Of a stretch of 64,000 nucleotides of DNA, positions 1 through 11,706 are shown one piece after another. The DNA comes from Lacticaseibacillus saniviri JCM 17471 = DSM 24301 (GTDB lineage: Bacteria > Bacillota > Bacilli > Lactobacillales > Lactobacillaceae). A model generated the notes under the pieces. It made no database searches. It saw only the letters and a list, made by a program, of their open reading frames with translations, and was not told the origin of the DNA. Positions within the stretch are counted from its first letter, which is position 1. Every line of letters starts with the position of its first letter. Position numbers and translations under genes: made by a program. Location: NCBI RefSeq assembly GCF_001311785.1, contig NZ_BBBX01000009.1:1-64000 (forward strand). The letters run 5' to 3'.

Positions 1-9
1 TTCAAGCAT

Positions 10-205
10 AAATAACGTCCCTGCAATCAATGATTACAGGGACGTTTTTGCGCGGTACCACCCAGCTTATGCTTAACGCATCACTTGTGTGACCTAACGG
101 GGTCAACCGAGCCAGTGTGAGACACCATTGTAATTCGCCTCGCGACGTCAATCGGCTCTCAGCTACCCCGATTCTCTTTGGTGAGTGGTCACGACACTAC
201 TGGAT
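10..205 (-). promoter_or_regulatory. T-box riboswitch leader (gene beyond left edge)
   Basis: Read on the minus strand, this stretch holds the hallmark T-box sequence GGGTGGTACCGCG (positions 63-51), followed by a stem of AACGTCCCTG (46-37) and CAGGGACGTT (23-14) that would be the terminator. Further upstream there is a Stem I-like apical hairpin, AATCGG...CCGATT with a GCTGAGAG loop (about 154-134), and a basal CCAGT/ACTGG pairing (about 200 and 115). T-boxes bind uncharged tRNA and control aminoacyl-tRNA synthetase, amino-acid biosynthesis or transporter genes. The controlled gene lies outside the window. I could not assign the specifier codon with confidence. Confidence 0.85.
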
Positions 206-215
206 GGTCCGGCAA

Positions 216-563
216 TTATTCTTTTGAGTTCAGTTCGGCAAGTAACTTGTCGATGTGGGACCCATAGCGCACGGATTCGTCCTGCACAAAAGTGATTTCT
301 GGCACCTTGAACAAACGAATACGTTGCGCCACTTCACGGCGAATTAAACCGCGTGCTTTGTCCAGTCCCGCTTGGGTTGCTTGGACATCGCTGGCTTTTT
401 CACTCAACACGCTAAAGTAGACAGTGGCTTGTTGTAAGTCACCAGTCAGCTTCACGCCTGTAATTGTGACGCCTTGAACGCGAGGATCGTTGACATCCTT
501 TAAGATAATGTCATCGATTTCGCGTTGAATTTGGGTTTCAACCCGTTCAATGCGGTGTTTCAT
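216..563 (-). CDS. rbfA: Ribosome-binding factor A
   Basis: The 115-residue product matches RbfA in length and sequence, starting MKHRIERVETQIQREI and containing the DPR(V)QGVTITGV segment typical of its KH-like fold. RbfA binds the free 30S subunit and helps mature the 5' end of 16S rRNA, especially in the cold. The frame is intact. It follows infB by 11 bp and is the last gene of the rimP-nusA-infB operon visible here; a T-box leader for another unit begins immediately after its stop codon. The start ATG has a GGGGGAAGC-type ribosome binding site just inside the gap after infB. Confidence 0.95.
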   Translation of the reverse strand: MKHRIERVETQIQREIDDIILKDVNDPRVQGVTITGVKLTGDLQQATVYFSVLSEKASDVQATQAGLDKARGLIRREVAQRIRLFKVPEITFVQDESVRYGSHIDKLLAELNSKE

Positions 564-574
564 ATTGCTTCCCC

Positions 575-3114
575 CTACTTAACTGGCACTTCTTCCATGG
601 TGTAGGCTTCAATCTGGTCGTCAATCTTGATGTCGTTATAGTTTTCAATCGTCAGCCCTAATTCGAAGCCTTGACGAACTTCCTTAACGTCATCCTTGAA
701 GCGACGCAGTGATGCTAACTTGCCTTCGTAGATCACGATGCCATCACGAATCAAGCGAACGCCTGAATCACGTGTGATGTAACCCGTATCGACGATGGCA
801 CCAGCAACGGTCCCAATCTTAGAAACGTTGATGGTTTCACGCACAGTGAGTGAACCGATCACCTTTTCTTCGTAGACTGGTTCGAGCAAGCCCTTCATCG
901 CAGATTCGATTTCTTCGATTGCCTTATAGATGACACGGTGCAAGCGAATATCGACATCTTCTGAATCAGCTTGAATCTTAGCTTGTGGCGTTGGCCGCAC
1001 GTTGAACCCGATAATAATCGCGTTACTTGCGGAAGCCAAGGTCACATCGCTTTCGTTAATCGCACCAACGGCTTGGTGAATGATGTTGACGCGGACGCCT
1101 TCAACTTCGATCTTACGTAAGCTACCAGCCAATGCTTCAACAGAACCTTGAACATCACCCTTGATGATGACGTCGACTTCCTTGACTTGACCTTGCCTCA
1201 TTGATTCAAACAAGTTATCAAGGGTCACGTGGGTTGTGTTTTGACGTTCCTTATCAATGGCACGCTTAGCACGTTCTTCACCAGCGGCACGGGCGGTCTT
1301 TTCATCGTCAAAGACAACGAAACGATCAGCGGATTGTGGCACATCGTTCAACCCAGTGATTTCGACTGGTGTTGATGGTGCAGCTTCCTTAACCCGACGC
1401 CCACGATCATTGGTCATGACCCGGACACGACCGAATGTGTTCCCGACAACGATTGGGTCACCAACATGCAACGTCCCTTGTTGAACCAAGAGGGTTGTGA
1501 TTGGGCCCTTACCCTTATCCAGACGCGCTTCGATAACAGTACCAACCGCTTTTTGATCAGGGTTAGCCTTCAATTCGAGCACATCGGATTCGAGCAAGAT
1601 CATTTCGAGTAATTCGTCGATGTTCTTACCAAACTTCGCTGAAATTTCAACGAAAATGGTATCGCCACCCCATGATTCAGGAATCAATTCGTATTCAGCG
1701 AGTTGTTCCATAACGTGGTTAGGATTTGCACCCGGCTTATCGATCTTGTTCACCGCGACAATAATTGGCGCATGTGCAGCCTTGGCGTGATTAATCGCTT
1801 CGATTGTTTGTGGCATGACACCATCATCAGCAGCAACAACTAACACAATAATGTCAGTGATGTCTGCCCCACGTGCCCGCATGTTAGTGAAGGCCGCGTG
1901 CCCTGGGGTATCCAGGAATGTGATCAAACGATCGTTCAACTTAACTTGGTAAGCACCGATATGTTGCGTAATCCCACCGGCTTCGCCTTCGGTCACGTGT
2001 GAGTGACGGAGGTTATCGAGCAGGGTTGTCTTACCATGGTCAACGTGACCCATGATGGTAACAACTGGTGGCCGACCAACTAAGTTCGCCGTGTTTTCGG
2101 TTTCTGCTTCAAAGACAGAATCGATATCAGTGATATCTTCTTCAACCTTTTCTTCAGCCTTGATCCCGTAGTCTTCAGCGAGCAGTTCGATGGTGTCCTT
2201 ATCCAGACTTTGGTTTTGGTTAACCATTACGCCTAACATGAACAACTTCTTGATCAATTCCGTTGGTTCACGGTGTAAGATCTTACCCAAGTCTTGCGCG
2301 TTCATCCCAACTGTATAGATCAGTGTTTCTGGTAATGGCCGATCCTTACGTGCTGGCATAACCTTCTTAGGTTGTTGTGATTGTTGACGACGATTCTTCT
2401 TGTTGTTGCGACGACGGTTATTGTTGCCGCCGTTGTAACCGTTACTGTTACCATACGATTGTTATTGTTGTTCCCATAGCGGTTATTGTTGCTGCTTGAT
2501 TGGGAACGGTTTTGTGATTGGCCTTGTGACCGGTTGTCAGTGCGGGCTGCTGGGCGCGCATCGTTAGACCGTTGTGGCCGACTATTGTTGTTATTGGAGT
2601 TGTTATTCTGTGGCCGACTCGTGTTGTTGCTCTGTGGTCGGCTGTTGTTATTATTTTGTGGCCGGTTGTTGCTGTTACCTTGTGGCCGACTTTGACCCTG
2701 ACTAGCAGGCCGGTTTTGGGATTGGCCTTGTGGTCGTGAGTTTTGGCTCTGACCGGACCGGTTGTTGTTATTGTTGCTGTTGTTTTGTGGTCGGTTATTG
2801 CTGTTACCTTGTGGCCGTGATTGTTGGCCTTGAGGTGCATGACTTGTGCTCTGGCTCTTAGCAGCTGGTCGAATGGCAGACCGACTAATCTTGGTCTTTT
2901 CACCATTTGATGCATGTTGAGCTGGTTTTGTCGCTGGTTGTGGTGTGGTTTGCTTTGTTGCCGCGTTCAACGCCCCCCGCAATTTTTTCTTGAGTATCGT
3001 CCATTGTGGACATGTGATTTTTAAAGTCGATGCCTTGCTTCTTGGCTGCCTCGATGACAGTCTTACTAGGCATGTTAATTTCTTTTGCAAATTCATAGAC
3101 ACGTTTTTGCCCAT
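575..3114 (-). CDS. infB: Translation initiation factor IF-2 (frame broken near N terminus)
   Basis: IF-2 is the GTPase that places initiator tRNA on the 30S subunit. The G domain is clear: [12 protein letters not shown] (P-loop), DTPGHAAF and NKIDKP, followed by the C-terminal beta-barrel and IF2 domains up to the stop at 575. Upstream, residues from 3114 to about 2400 encode the N-terminal IF2_N motif and a very long linker rich in Asn, Gln, Ser, Arg and Pro. The frame is broken near 3100 (an A missing in an AAAAA run; the restored start reads [14 protein letters not shown]), near 2990 (A-run) and near 2455. Conserved protein resumes in each new frame, so I read these as sequencing errors. 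The start ATG has an AGGGAG site upstream. Confidence 0.93.
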
Positions 3115-3135
3115 ATCTTCACGCTCCCTGTTTAT

Positions 3136-3438
3136 TTAGGTCAGCAGTTTGATTAGTTTCTGCGCAAATCCCGCATCAGTTACCGCGATTAACGATCGCT
3201 TCGCACCGATCGCATCTGAAAGTTCAGCGGCGGTAAACGGCGATTGGACTGGAACCTGATAAAAACTGCTTTTATCCGTTATTTTCTTACGCGTATTCTC
3301 ACTGGCATCTTGGGCGACGAAAACCAATTTGGCGGTACTCTTGGTGATGGCCTTCAGGACGAATCCTTCACCCGTCTCAAGCTTACCGGCCCGTTTGGCT
3401 AATCCCAACAAGTTGAGTGCTTGTTTGTTTGGCATCAC
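3136..3438 (-). CDS. ylxQ: L7Ae-family ribosomal protein YlxQ
   Basis: This 100-residue protein has the L7Ae/L30e/Gadd45 fold signature (LNLLGLAKRAGKLETGEGFVLKAI and an AQDASENTRKKI segment). Members bind RNA kink-turns; in Firmicutes YlxQ (also called RplGA) is an uncharacterised RNA-binding protein encoded between ylxR and infB, exactly as here. Its ATG shares one base with the TGA of ylxR (TGATG), which implies translational coupling. The frame is intact and infB follows after 21 bp. Confidence 0.9.
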   Translation of the reverse strand: MMPNKQALNLLGLAKRAGKLETGEGFVLKAITKSTAKLVFVAQDASENTRKKITDKSSFYQVPVQSPFTAAELSDAIGAKRSLIAVTDAGFAQKLIKLLT

Positions 3439-3739
3439 TTGGCTCCAAAAAGTTCTTGGCGCGCCTTTTGATGATCCACATAGTCAAAGAGCTCCTGATA
3501 AAATCCGGATCGAGCTTAACGCTCAATGCACTCTCAATCAGATGCTTCTTGGCAGCACCCTTAACGGCCTCAGGATCGAGGGCCACATAAGCACCCCGAC
3601 CCGCTTGTTTGCCGGTTGGATCGATAGCAACAGTGGCTTCATCCACGCGCACAATCCGCACCAGTTCCTTTTTTGGTCGCATTTCATTGGTCAGTAGGTC
3701 TTTACGCATCGGCACTTTACGTTGCTTCACTGCGCTCAC
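3438..3739 (-). CDS. ylxR: YlxR family RNA-binding protein (frameshift near C terminus)
   Basis: YlxR (DUF448, now often RnpM) is a small RNA-binding protein between nusA and ylxQ. The start reads MSAVKQRKVPMRKDLLTNEM, followed by the conserved KKELVRIVR and GKQAGRGAYV segments. As given, the frame runs on past the expected end; restoring one T in the TTTT run near 3503 gives a normal end (...YQELFDYVDHQKARQELF) whose TGA overlaps the ylxQ ATG. The gene starts two bases before the nusA stop, so it is coupled to nusA. I treat the frameshift as a sequencing error. Confidence 0.88.
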
Positions 3740-3741
3740 TC

Positions 3742-4890
3742 CTATTCGTTGGTTTCTGATTCAGTTGGTGTGTCCGCCACAGGTGTCGCATCAGCGGTAG
3801 TTGCTGCTGGTGTGGCATCTTCTGTGTCGTTATTCACCTCATCATCATCCACAAATTCAACTTCGGATTCAGGCTTGATGTCGATCTTATACCCGGTCAA
3901 CTTGGCAGCAAGGCGAGCATTTTGCCCCTTCTTACCGATGGCTAATGACAATTGATAGTCTGGCACAATCACTGTGCAAGCCCGTTCGTTGTCTTCGTCA
4001 TTGAATTGAACCGCAATGACTTGCGCTGGGTTCAAGGCATTTGCAATAAAGTCGGAAGGATTCTCTTCCCATTGCACGACATCCATGTTTTCACCGGATA
4101 ATTCGTTAACAACGGCCTGGACACGGTTCCCCTTAGGGCCAACAGTGGTCCCAACGGCATCCACGTTCGGATTGGTGGCACGAACGGCAATCTTGGTGCG
4201 ATCACCTGCTTCGCGCGCAACGCCAACGATTTCAACCACGCCATCAAAAATTTCTGGCACTTCTTGTTCAAACAAACGCTTCACAAGTCCAGGGTTGGTG
4301 CGACTAACAAAGACTTGTGGGCCCTTGCTGGTGTTTTCGACCTTCGTCACATAAACCTTGATGCGGTCATGGGATTCGTAGTTTTCATTAGGCATTTGAT
4401 CTTGCTTGCCCAATACCGCTTCGATTTTGCCCAGGTTGACGTAGATAACTTATTATCACGACGTCAACCACACCCTGCATGATTTCATTCTCATATTGTG
4501 AATATTCATCATAGACAATGCTACGTTCAGCTTCACGAACACGTTGCATAATCACTTGCTTGGCTGTTTGGGCGGCGATTCGACCAAAATCCTTCGGCGT
4601 GACTTCAAACCGAATCTCGTCGCCAATTTCGTAAGCGCGATTGATCAACAGTGCGTCTTTTAAGCTGACTTCAAGCCGTGAATCAAAAACTTCTTCGGTG
4701 ACTTCCTTAACCGCATAAACGTGGATATCACCCTGTTTTGATCAAACGTGACTTCCACGTTTGGTGCTTGATTGTAATTGCGTTTGTAAGCAGATTCCAA
4801 AGCCGCTTCAAGTGCTTCAACAACGACTTCTTTCTTGACCCCTTTTTCAACTTCTAAAGCGTCAAGTGCTTCAATCATTTCCTTTGACAT
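3742..4890 (-). CDS. nusA: Transcription termination/antitermination factor NusA (three frame breaks)
   Basis: NusA binds RNA polymerase and modulates pausing, termination and antitermination. The N-terminal domain begins MSKEMIEALDALEVEKGVKK at 4890; the S1 and KH domains follow (RIKVYVTKVENTSKGPQVFVSR is the S1/KH1 junction; VGPKGNRVQAV and IGKKGQNARLAAKL are the two KH loops), then an acidic, Asp/Thr-rich tail. The frame breaks near 4735 (after FDQN; restored TGDIHVYAVKEV) and twice near 4455-4440 (restored VVDVRDNKFIYVNLGKIEAVLG). All three look like lost single bases. Lengths fit NusA of lactobacilli, which lack the E. coli C-terminal repeats. Confidence 0.93.
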
Positions 4891-4932
4891 GTTGGTTCCT
4901 TCCTTTTGTCATGATTATTCGCAAATCCTTAT

Positions 4933-5404
4933 TTAAAATTCGATTGCCAGCCGCGCCATCGCGACTTCATCGCGGGTAAACGTTTGTTCAACTGGTCGAC
5001 CCTTGATCTTCATGGCAAGTGTGAATTCTGTATCGGTGAGATCCTTGAGGGTTCCCTCAAAGACTTTCTGACCCTTCACTTTTTGAACAGTGAAATGTGG
5101 ATATAACTGCCCACCGCGTGTTCAAAGTCTTCCGCTGTCTTCAATGGGCGTTCAGCACCAGGGCTGGATACCTCAAGGAAGTAAGCTTGCGGAATGGGAT
5201 CTGGATCTTGCTCATCTAACTTTCGGAAAGTGCTTCGCTAACCAAAACACATTCCTCAAGAGTAATCCCGCCCGGCTTATCAATGTAAACGCGAAGGAAC
5301 CAGCTTGCTCCCTCCTTGACAAATTCCAAATCTGCTAGGTAAAAATGATGTTCATCAAGGATTGGATTGACTAATGCGGTAACCGTTTCGACGACCGTAC
5401 TCAA
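4933..5404 (-). CDS. rimP: Ribosome maturation factor RimP (two frame breaks)
   Basis: RimP (YlxS) binds the 30S subunit and is needed for its maturation. The start is a TTG at 5404, chosen because AAGGAGGGG lies 6-7 bases upstream and the protein then begins [15 protein letters not shown] as in the family. The conserved [14 protein letters not shown] motif is present. One A is missing near 5217 (SEALSEKLDEQ restored) and one near 5083 ([16 protein letters not shown] restored); with both added the gene is exactly 157 codons plus stop. It is the first gene of the nusA operon. Confidence 0.92.
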
Positions 5405-5451
5405 ACCATCCCCTCCTTCTTTACTAAATTGACTGTGAGTAGCCTGGCAAT

Positions 5452-5478
5452 AAAAAGAGTGAGCATCGCTGCTCACTC
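5452..5478 (-). terminator. Intrinsic terminator/attenuator in the rimP-nusA leader
   Basis: On the minus strand GAGTGAGC-AGCGAT-GCTCACTC forms a perfect 8-bp stem followed by TTTTT. It lies downstream of a good promoter (5505-5533) and upstream of rimP, so it sits inside the operon's own 5' leader and does not end polC transcription alone. In Bacillus subtilis the nusA operon is known to be autoregulated by NusA-stimulated termination in its leader; the same arrangement is inferred here. Confidence 0.8.
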
Positions 5479-5504
5479 CCGCCGAAGTCTTATTACTGCT
5501 ATTA

Positions 5505-5533
5505 AATATAGCACGTTTTGCCAAGAAATGCAA
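5505..5533 (-). promoter_or_regulatory. Promoter of the rimP-nusA-infB-rbfA operon
   Basis: Minus-strand TTGCAT (5533-5528), a 17-bp spacer ending in TGC, and TATATT (5510-5505) form a sigma-A promoter with an extended -10. It lies between the polC stop and the leader terminator. Confidence 0.75.
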
Positions 5534-5566
5534 ATCGAGCCTTGATATACCGCCAACTGTGGTGAT

Positions 5567-8500
5567 TTAGAACATGTTATCAAATAACGACAACTGATTC
5601 TCGTCAGGCAGGTTGTCAATCACGTGATTATCGGTCAAATAATCGATCAGTGTCTTAGAGACTTTCCCGCGATTAGCCAAGTCTTCCTTTGACAGGAATG
5701 GGCGTTCTTCACGCGCAGACACGATCTGCTTTGCCACGTTGTCACCGAGTCCAGGAACAGCCCGGAATGGGGCCAGAATCGTGTGATCATCCACAATTGT
5801 GAAGTCGTGAGAATCGGACTTGTCGACGTCCACCATCTGAATCTTGAAGCCACGTTCCAAGCACTCGTTAGCAATCTCGAGTACGGTTAACAGGTTCTTT
5901 TCCTTGGTTGAAGCTTCCATCCCTTTGTCGGTGATTTCCTTCATGGCAGCCTTCACAGCGTCCTTGCCGCGACTCATCGCGACCAGATCGAAGTCTTCAG
6001 CCCGCACAGAGAAATATGCGGCATAGTAAACCAGTGGGAAGTAGACCTTAAACCAGGCGATTCGCAGCGCCATCAAGATATACGCGGTGGCGTGGGCCTT
6101 TGGGAACATGTACTTAATTTTGAGGCAAGACTCGATGTACCAATCCGGCACATTCTCGTTTTCACGCATGGCCTGTTGCCAATCATCCGGAATCCCACGG
6201 CCTTTACGCACGTGTTCCATGATGTTAAACGCCATCGAGTCATCCATCCCCCAGTGAATCAAGTCCATCATGATGTTATCACGACAGCCGATAACGTCTT
6301 TCAGGGTGACCACGCCCTGCTGAATCAACTCTTCAGCGTTGCCTAACCACACATCCGTCCCGTGAGACAGACCAGAAATCTGCAGCAATTCAGAGAAGGT
6401 CGTTGGCTTGGTTTCTTCTAACATCCCGCGGACAAATCGCGTCCCGAATTCCGGAATACCGAGTGTCCCCATCTTTGAATTGATTTGATCAGGTGTGACG
6501 CCTAATGTCTCAGTTCCCGAGAACAGACCCATGACACCGGGATCATCCGTTGGAATGGTCTGGGGATCAACCCCAGTCAGATCCTGAAGCATACGAATCA
6601 TGGTGGGGTCATCATGTCCCAGCACATCCATTTTGAGGATGTTATCGTGAATCGAATGGAAATCAAAGTGCGTGGTCATCCATGCCGCATTCTGATCATC
6701 GGCCGGATACTGAATCGGCGTGAAATCGTAGATATCCATGTAGTCGGGCACAATCAAAATCCCGGCCGGATGCTGCCCGGTAGTGCGCTTCACACCCGTG
6801 GCACCCTTTGCCAATCGATCGATTTCAGCGCCACGGAACATCTGCCCCGTATCGCGTTCATACGCTTTGACATACCCATAAGCGGTCTTATCCGCGACGG
6901 TCCCGATTGTCCCAGCACGAAACGCGTTATGTTCCCCGAACAACACCTTGATGTAGTTATGTGCCACAGGTTGATAGTCACCGGAGAAGTTCAGATCGAT
7001 ATCTGGCACCTTGTCCCCGTGGAAGCCCAAGAAGGTTTCAAATGGGATATCGTGACCGTCTTTAATCAATGTCGTGCCACAATTTGGGCAATTCTTATCG
7101 GGCAAATCATAGCCGGAACCAATCTCACCCTTAGTGAAGAATTCGGAGTACTGACAGTTGGGACAGCGATAATGCGGTGGCAATGGGTTAACTTCCGTGA
7201 TACCTGACATGGTTGCCGCCAGACTTGACCCGACAGACCCCCGAGAACCAACCAAGTAGCCGTCCTTGTTACTCTTCAATACCAGTCGTTGCGCGATGTT
7301 GTAGATCACCGAGAACCCGTTCCCGATAATACTCTTCATTTCCTTATCTAACCGCGCCGCCACGATTTCGGGCAAGGGATTGCCGTATTCGGCATAGGCC
7401 CGAGTCATGACATCGTTTTTCAGATTCTCTTCAACACCGTCAATCTTTGGTGTGTAGAGCTTGTCTTTCACGGGCGTAATATCGCCATCGATCCAATCGG
7501 CAACAACATGCGTATTCTCAACAACGATTTTGTGCGCCAGGTCTTCACCTAACCAACTGAATTCGTTCAGCATTTCTTCTGTCGAGCGGAAATGAACATC
7601 GGGCAGACTGTGGCGATTCAGTGGATTAGCCCCACCTTGACTGTGAATCAAGATCTTGCGGTAAATCGCATCGTGTTCATCGAGGTAGTGCACATCCCCG
7701 GTGGCGACCACTGGCTTTTCCTGCTCCTGCCCGATCTGGATAATCTTCTTTAAGATGTCCTGCAGGTGCGCATCCCCTTGAATCAATTGCGCCTCAATCA
7801 GTGGTTGGTACACAGCTGGTGGCTGCACTTCGAGATAATCATAGAACTTAGCTTTTTCGGCCGCGTCCGCATATCCTTTTTGCATCATCGCGGTGAAGAC
7901 TTCGCCGTTATCACAGGCGGAACCGACAATCAGGCCCTCACGCAGCTTCTGGAGCTGACTGCGTGGCACCCGCGGCACACGGTAATAGTATTGCACCATC
8001 GATGCTGACACCAGCTTGAATAGATTCTTCAAGCCGGCCTGCGTTTGTGCTAAGACAATCGCGTGACTCGGCCGACTGGTCTTATACGCGTCATTTTCCC
8101 CGACGTGATTATTCAACTGATTCAACTTGGTCATGCCATAGGTCTTGGCCGCTTCCTTCTCCAAAGCGTACATCAGATACCCGGTCGCTTCCGCATCGGC
8201 ATTGGCCCGGTGATGATTCTCCAGGCTGATCTGATACGCCTTGGTCAACGTGTCCAGCCTATGATTCTTGCGTTCAGGATGTAACATCCGCGAGAATTCC
8301 AAGGTATCAATCACGGGATTATCGATTTTTGGCATGCCATGCGTTCATAACCGGCGTTGATGAAGCCCACATCGAAGGTGACATTATGCCCAGCCATGAT
8401 GGTGCCCGTCGTAAACTCGTGAAACAGTCGGAAGACTTCTTCTTCGGACTTGGAACCGTGAACCATCTCGTCGGTGATATGGGTCAAATTAATCGTGAAC

Positions 8501-9896
8501 TCTGATAATGGGAAGCCGGGATCAATCATCTCTTCAAAGGAATCGATGACCTGGCCATCCTTCATCTTCACGGCAGCCAGTTCAATCACCTTATCGTAAA
8601 CAGCCGATAACCCAGTGGTTTCCACGTCAAAGACAACGTATTCGGCGCTTTCGAGTTCAATCGGTTCTGAATCCTGATAAGCGACCGGCGTGCCATCATC
8701 GACAAGGTTGATTTCGACCCCATACAGCATTTTGAGGCCTGCCTTCTTAGCAGCACTGTGCGCTTCAGGATACGCCTGCAAGGTCGCATGATCCGTCACG
8801 GCAATGGCGGTGTGTCCCCAAGCCTGAGCCTGATTGACGTAATCGCTGATGGGGCTAATTGCATCCATCTGGCTCATGTTGGTGTGCGCGTGGAGTTCGA
8901 TACGCTTATCGCCTTCGACATTGTCGGTGCGCTTGGCGTGTTTGACTTCCATCATATCCTGCGCATTGACGGTCAACTCACGTGAGTAATTATCTTCTTG
9001 GACGCTACCGCGGATGCGAAGCCACATGCCCTTTTTAATGGCGTCAAAAATCGCTTCATCGTCAGCCCCGTTACTGAATTTTTGACCACAAATGAGGATG
9101 TATAATCGGTCACCTTGATAATCAGCAATTTCCGGTTGGACCGCAATGACCGCACTTCGACATCGAAGACATAACCTTCAATCATCACAGAGCGCTCTTC
9201 TTGCATGATTGTAATCATCTGTTGGGTCGGATCGCTCAACTTGAGTGGCCGCCCTAATTGAATCGGACCAACAGGATTGTCCGCCTGAACTTTGGCCTTT
9301 TCTTTAATGCTTTCAGCAGCCTTTTGCGCCAATGCGGCTGTTTCTTCCGCTTTTTGCGCCTTAAATGCTGCCAATTTGGCCTCCGATTCGCCTTCATCGA
9401 CCAAGGTCGTGATGCGCAAATTACTGAAACCCACACGTTGATAACTCTCTTCGAGCTTACCAATACCTTGATTGATTAAGAACTGACGCACGGGTTCATT
9501 CTCTGCTGTGAGCACCACGCGTTCATCTTGTAGCTGTGGGACTTGTTTGTCGCAAAGCTCGCGAACCATACCGGATGCAATGCCGGCATGATCCACCACG
9601 TACTGCCAGTAGCCGGCAAGCAAGGCTTCGCTGATTTCAGGATGTTGCACCTGGATATTGAAGTCAACAGCGGCAATCTCTTTGAAGGCCAGTTCGAGTT
9701 GGGTGGCGAACTGACTGAAGAGCGTGAACGGTAGGATCGCGTCGAAACCAAATGTGAATTCGTAGCGTCGCGATTGTTGGTGCACGATGACGCGCTCAAT
9801 CGTTGCCGTTTGAAAACCTGGATAATTCGTCACATCATCCGGCAGTGCTAATTGTTCGAGTAATTTGTCAAACATTTCATGGGTTGAAAGTGCCAC
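5567..9896 (-). CDS. polC: DNA polymerase III alpha subunit, PolC type (two frame breaks)
   Basis: PolC is the replicative polymerase of low-GC Gram-positives and carries its own proofreading exonuclease. Domains in order are an N-terminal tau-binding region, an OB fold, the PHP domain ([13 protein letters not shown]), the DnaQ-like exonuclease inserted in the PHP domain ([18 protein letters not shown]), the PHP remainder, and the polymerase palm ([12 protein letters not shown] is the catalytic Asp motif), finishing ...[17 protein letters not shown] at 9896 is preferred because GAAAGG sits 9 bases upstream; ATG at 9905 is the alternative. The frame breaks near 9080 (one A missing, restored [13 protein letters not shown]) and near 8333 (restored [14 protein letters not shown]). 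Total length of about 1440 residues suits PolC. Confidence 0.95.
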
Positions 9897-9928
9897 GATT
9901 TGCATCCTTTCTTTTGATGAGTCAGAAA

Positions 9929-9966
9929 GAGGGTGTCGACCAAACACACGGTTTGTCGCACCCTCT
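9929..9966 (-). terminator. Hairpin terminator between proS and polC
   Basis: Minus-strand GAGGGTGCGACAAAC and GTTTGGTCGACACCCTC pair around a CGTGT loop and are followed by TTTC. The U-tract is short, so this may be a partial terminator or a processing site separating proS from polC. Confidence 0.6.
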
Positions 9967-9982
9967 CTCCTTTCTCGTTCGA

Positions 9983-11706
<1,724 letters not shown>

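Noticed and set aside
2448-2915. A second frame over the infB linker (His/Thr/Lys-rich)
   Set aside because: It is a shifted reading of the Asn/Gln-rich codons and resembles no protein.
2400-2930. Repeated NNRPQ-type units as a possible CRISPR or tandem-repeat array
   Set aside because: The repetition follows codons of one protein frame within infB, has no constant repeat-spacer lengths, and matches a low-complexity linker.
6614-7207. A 197-codon plus-strand open frame opposite polC
   Set aside because: It mirrors the conserved polC palm region on the other strand, with no ribosome binding site and no recognisable protein. Long antisense frames are common opposite GC-balanced codons.
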